Both the position numbers and the translations under genes were made by a program. A stretch of 64,000 nt of DNA, from positions 62,001 through 126,000 of the forward strand of contig NZ_UEYQ01000007.1 in the NCBI RefSeq assembly GCF_900492205.1. The letters are read 5' to 3'. The DNA is from Ciceribacter sp. T2.26MG-112.2 (lineage in GTDB: Bacteria > Pseudomonadota > Alphaproteobacteria > Rhizobiales > Rhizobiaceae). This document shows, in pieces, positions 62,121 through 64,000 of this stretch. Every line of letters starts with the position of its first letter. Within the stretch, counting starts at the first letter, position 1. The notes below the pieces were generated by a model that was not told the DNA's origin, did no database searches, and saw nothing but the letters and a program-made list of their open reading frames with translations.

Positions 62121-62998
62121 CTGCGATATTCCGTCAACATGATGTGGGATTTGATGAAGTCGGCGCTGGCGCTAAGCCGTTCGCTTTCATCCTCATGCGG
62201 CGGGCGCCACTGGGCGAAGGGAACGCCGAAGCGATCGTCGTTTCGGCGGAAAGGCTCAAGCGAAACCGGCCCCTTGTAGCCGATCTGATGCAACGCCCGG
62301 AACACGGCGACCCAATCGGTTGCGCCGGTGCCGGGAAAGCCGCGATGGTTTTCGTTGGCCTGGAAATGCACCAGCCTGTCGCCGGCGAGCAGGATCGCTT
62401 CGGCCAGGCTCGCCTCTTCCATGTGCATGTGGAAGGTGTCGAGCATCATCTTCACGGCCGGATGGGAGACGGCATCGAGCAGTTCCATCGCCTGCTGCGT
62501 GGTGCACAGCACATCGCTTTCGAAGCGGTTGAGCGGTTCCACGGCGAGCGTTACGCCGATCTTGGCCGCGTGGTCGCCCGCTTGGCGCAGCCCCGCCACG
62601 CAACGGGCCTTGCGGGCCTGGCGCTCGGTCTCCTCGACAGGCTTCGGCGCGCGGCCGGCAAACACCAGCGGATTACCGGTCAACGGTCCGCCGACGATGG
62701 CGGCGCCGAGTGCTGCGGCCGTATCGGCGGCATATTTGAGGTACTCGACCCCGCCGCGATAGGCGGCCTGGTCTTCCGACGACAGATTTCGCTCCAGGTT
62801 GACGCGGGCGGCGAGCACAACACCGAGACCGGCATCTTCCAGCGCCTTGCGGGTGTCGGCGAGATCCAGTTCGCCGGGCTCGGGCACCAAAAGCTCGACG
62901 AAGTCGTAGCCGAGCTCGCGCATGCGGGAAAAGAGATGGAAATGCTCGGCCGTGAAGGGCCTGGCATACTGCATTGAAATCAACCCGACGGGGTTCAT
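62117..62998 (-). CDS. sugar isomerase/epimerase, xylose-isomerase-like TIM barrel
   Basis: A 293-residue enzyme of the ketose 3-epimerase/AP-endonuclease-2 superfamily. LAVEPLNRFESDVLCTTQQA, MMLDTFHMHMEEASL and HFQANENHRGFPGTGATDW contain the Glu, Asp, His metal ligands, and VSLEPFRR the last Glu. ATG 62998 has AAAGGA at good distance; an ATG two codons earlier is too close to it. Probably works before or after the adjacent dehydrogenase. Confidence 0.87.
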   Translation of the reverse strand: MNPVGLISMQYARPFTAEHFHLFSRMRELGYDFVELLVPEPGELDLADTRKALEDAGLGVVLAARVNLERNLSSEDQAAYRGGVEYLKYAADTAAALGAAIVGGPLTGNPLVFAGRAPKPVEETERQARKARCVAGLRQAGDHAAKIGVTLAVEPLNRFESDVLCTTQQAMELLDAVSHPAVKMMLDTFHMHMEEASLAEAILLAGDRLVHFQANENHRGFPGTGATDWVAVFRALHQIGYKGPVSLEPFRRNDDRFGVPFAQWRPPHEDESERLSASADFIKSHIMLTEYRR

Positions 62999-63023
62999 GA
63001 TCATTCCTTTACTTCTAAAAAAC

Positions 63024-63857
63024 TCAGCCCTTGACGGCCCCTTGGGTAAGCCCGCCGATCAGGCGACGCTGGACAATGAGAAACAGGATGGTGGCCGGCA
63101 TGGCGCCGACGACAGCGCCGGCCGAGAGCAGGCCCCACTCGATCTGGTATTCGCCGATCAGCGTCTGGATCGCCACCGTGACTGGCCGGACGTTTCGCCC
63201 GCCCAGCGTCAGCGCATAGAGATATTCGTTCCAGGCGGTGATGAAGATGTAGATGCCGGTGGAGATGATGCCCGGCATTGTCAGCGGCAGCACGACCCGG
63301 CGCAACGCGGTGAGCCGCGAGCAACCGTCGATCATGGCTGCCTCGTCGAGGCTTTTCGGGATGGCGCCGATATAGCTGGTCAGCATCCACACCGCGAAGG
63401 GAATGGCGACCGTGGCATTGGCCAGGATCAGGCCGAAATGCGTGTCGAGAATGCCGGCTTTGCGCATCAGCATGAACAAGGGCAGGATCAAGAGCACGAT
63501 CGGGAACATGTTGATCAGCAGGAACTGCAGCATGACCAGCTTGCGACCGGGAAAACGGAACCGCGAGAACGAATAGGCCGCGGTAACCGAGACCGCGAGC
63601 CCGATGACGACGGTGCCGCCGGCGATGATCAGGCTGTCCAGCATGTTGTCGAGAAAGCTCGTCTGGCGGAACAGTCTCGAATAGTTGTCGATGCTCCAGC
63701 CGGTAGGCGAGAGCGAGACGCCGGTGGCGTTCAGGATCGCCGTCGGCGTCAGCGATGTCAGGATGATCCAGGCGAACGGCGCCATGGCGAACAGCACGAT
63801 GAGCGCGACCGGCAGGTCGGTGGTCAGGATACGCCGGATCGTCGAGGGAGTGTTCAT
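63024..63857 (-). CDS. carbohydrate ABC transporter permease, MalG-like
   Basis: A 277-residue permease with six helices. VTAAYSFSRFRFPGRKLVML and the EAA loop LDEAAMIDGCSRLTALRRVV followed by VLPLTMPGI are standard for the CUT1 family. It overlaps the next permease by 4 bases and precedes the epimerase gene by 25. Sugar substrate not determinable. Confidence 0.92.
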   Translation of the reverse strand: MNTPSTIRRILTTDLPVALIVLFAMAPFAWIILTSLTPTAILNATGVSLSPTGWSIDNYSRLFRQTSFLDNMLDSLIIAGGTVVIGLAVSVTAAYSFSRFRFPGRKLVMLQFLLINMFPIVLLILPLFMLMRKAGILDTHFGLILANATVAIPFAVWMLTSYIGAIPKSLDEAAMIDGCSRLTALRRVVLPLTMPGIISTGIYIFITAWNEYLYALTLGGRNVRPVTVAIQTLIGEYQIEWGLLSAGAVVGAMPATILFLIVQRRLIGGLTQGAVKG

Positions 63858-64000
63858 CGTTCGACCTCCTTCATGGTGCGCATCAGGTAGATGGCGACGA
63901 CGGCGCCGAGCAGCAGGGTGAAGGTGACCGCGATCGCCGTACCATAACCGAAATCGAGGTTCTGCCGGGCGCGGACAAAGGCATAGAGCGGCAGCGTATG
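63854..64000 (-). CDS. carbohydrate ABC transporter permease, MalF-like (5' end outside window)
   Basis: The last 48 residues of the partner permease: HTLPLYAFVRARQNLDFGYG, AIAVTFTLLLGAVVAIYLM and the end RTMKEVER, a normal CUT1 MalF-type C-terminus. The stop overlaps the MalG-like start by 4 bases. Confidence 0.85.
   Translation of the reverse strand, partial: HTLPLYAFVRARQNLDFGYGTAIAVTFTLLLGAVVAIYLMRTMKEVER

Noticed and set aside
61104-63890. Long plus-strand open frames across the 61-64 kb region
   Set aside because: They lie opposite the well-supported Gfo/Idh/MocA, epimerase and permease genes and show no domain.

Overview
The window looks like a chromosomal or chromid segment of a Rhizobiaceae alphaproteobacterium (Rhizobium/Agrobacterium/Ensifer relatives). 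The clues are high GC, the rhaRSTPQUK / rhaDI arrangement known from Rhizobium leguminosarum, rhizobial palindromic intergenic repeats, many small ABC and TRAP uptake operons each with its own regulator, and small conserved proteins I associate with this family. No rRNA, tRNA, replication origin or CRISPR array was seen. All assignments are from reading the sequence; no database search was run.

Layout. 1-7.5 kb: an amino-acid-type ABC transporter with a FAD amine oxidoreductase and an EamA exporter, next to FrlB-like deglycase, FrlD-like kinase and FrlR-like GntR regulator genes, which together suggest uptake and breakdown of an Amadori (fructosyl-amino) compound. 8.2-19.4 kb: a complete L-rhamnose locus, with regulator, ABC transporter, mutarotase and kinase on the minus strand and aldolase/dehydrogenase and isomerase on the plus strand; a tiny Pmp3-family gene sits inside it. 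20.1-29.0 kb: an 8.9-kb transposon with TniA/TniB/resolvase-type genes and 266-bp inverted ends. It carries a phosphite uptake and oxidation operon (ptxABCDE) with a Pho-box-like site and has split an isochorismatase-family hydrolase gene, leaving a short duplication of target DNA. 29.5-30.4 kb: small rhizobial proteins behind a general-stress-type promoter. 30.7-38 kb: an IclR regulator, a GlcD-like FAD dehydrogenase, a TRAP transporter, acylating acetaldehyde dehydrogenase and 4-hydroxy-2-oxovalerate aldolase, suggesting a catabolic route for a 2,4-dihydroxy acid. 38-46 kb: IS and TRAP debris, a cobalamin riboswitch with cobT, a P450, MOSC and CBS proteins, a folate cyclo-ligase, a cystathionine gamma-synthase/beta-lyase and a LysR regulator. 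46.6-48.6 kb: a chemoreceptor. 49-54 kb: nsrR-fixNOQP with a small membrane protein and a DUF2189 protein, behind an NsrR-type operator and an FNR/FixK-like box; a gutted carbonic anhydrase lies just upstream. 54-61 kb: a two-component system, a secreted protein, a broken nucleotidyltransferase-fold gene with an intact palindromic operator, two Rnk/GreA-like factors, a SnoaL-like protein and a MarR regulator. 61-64 kb: the start-distal part of a sugar ABC operon with an epimerase and a dehydrogenase.

The most notable system is the mobile phosphite-oxidation transposon. Next come the NsrR-controlled cbb3 oxidase cluster, the Amadori-type operon with paired HutC-type operators, and the TRAP/GlcD/MhpEF pathway, whose natural substrate is not obvious. 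Several genes are visibly decaying: isochorismatase (insertion), carbonic anhydrase (central deletion), nucleotidyltransferase (nonsense codon plus frameshift), an oligopeptide ABC ATPase tail, and IS630, IS66 and DctM fragments.
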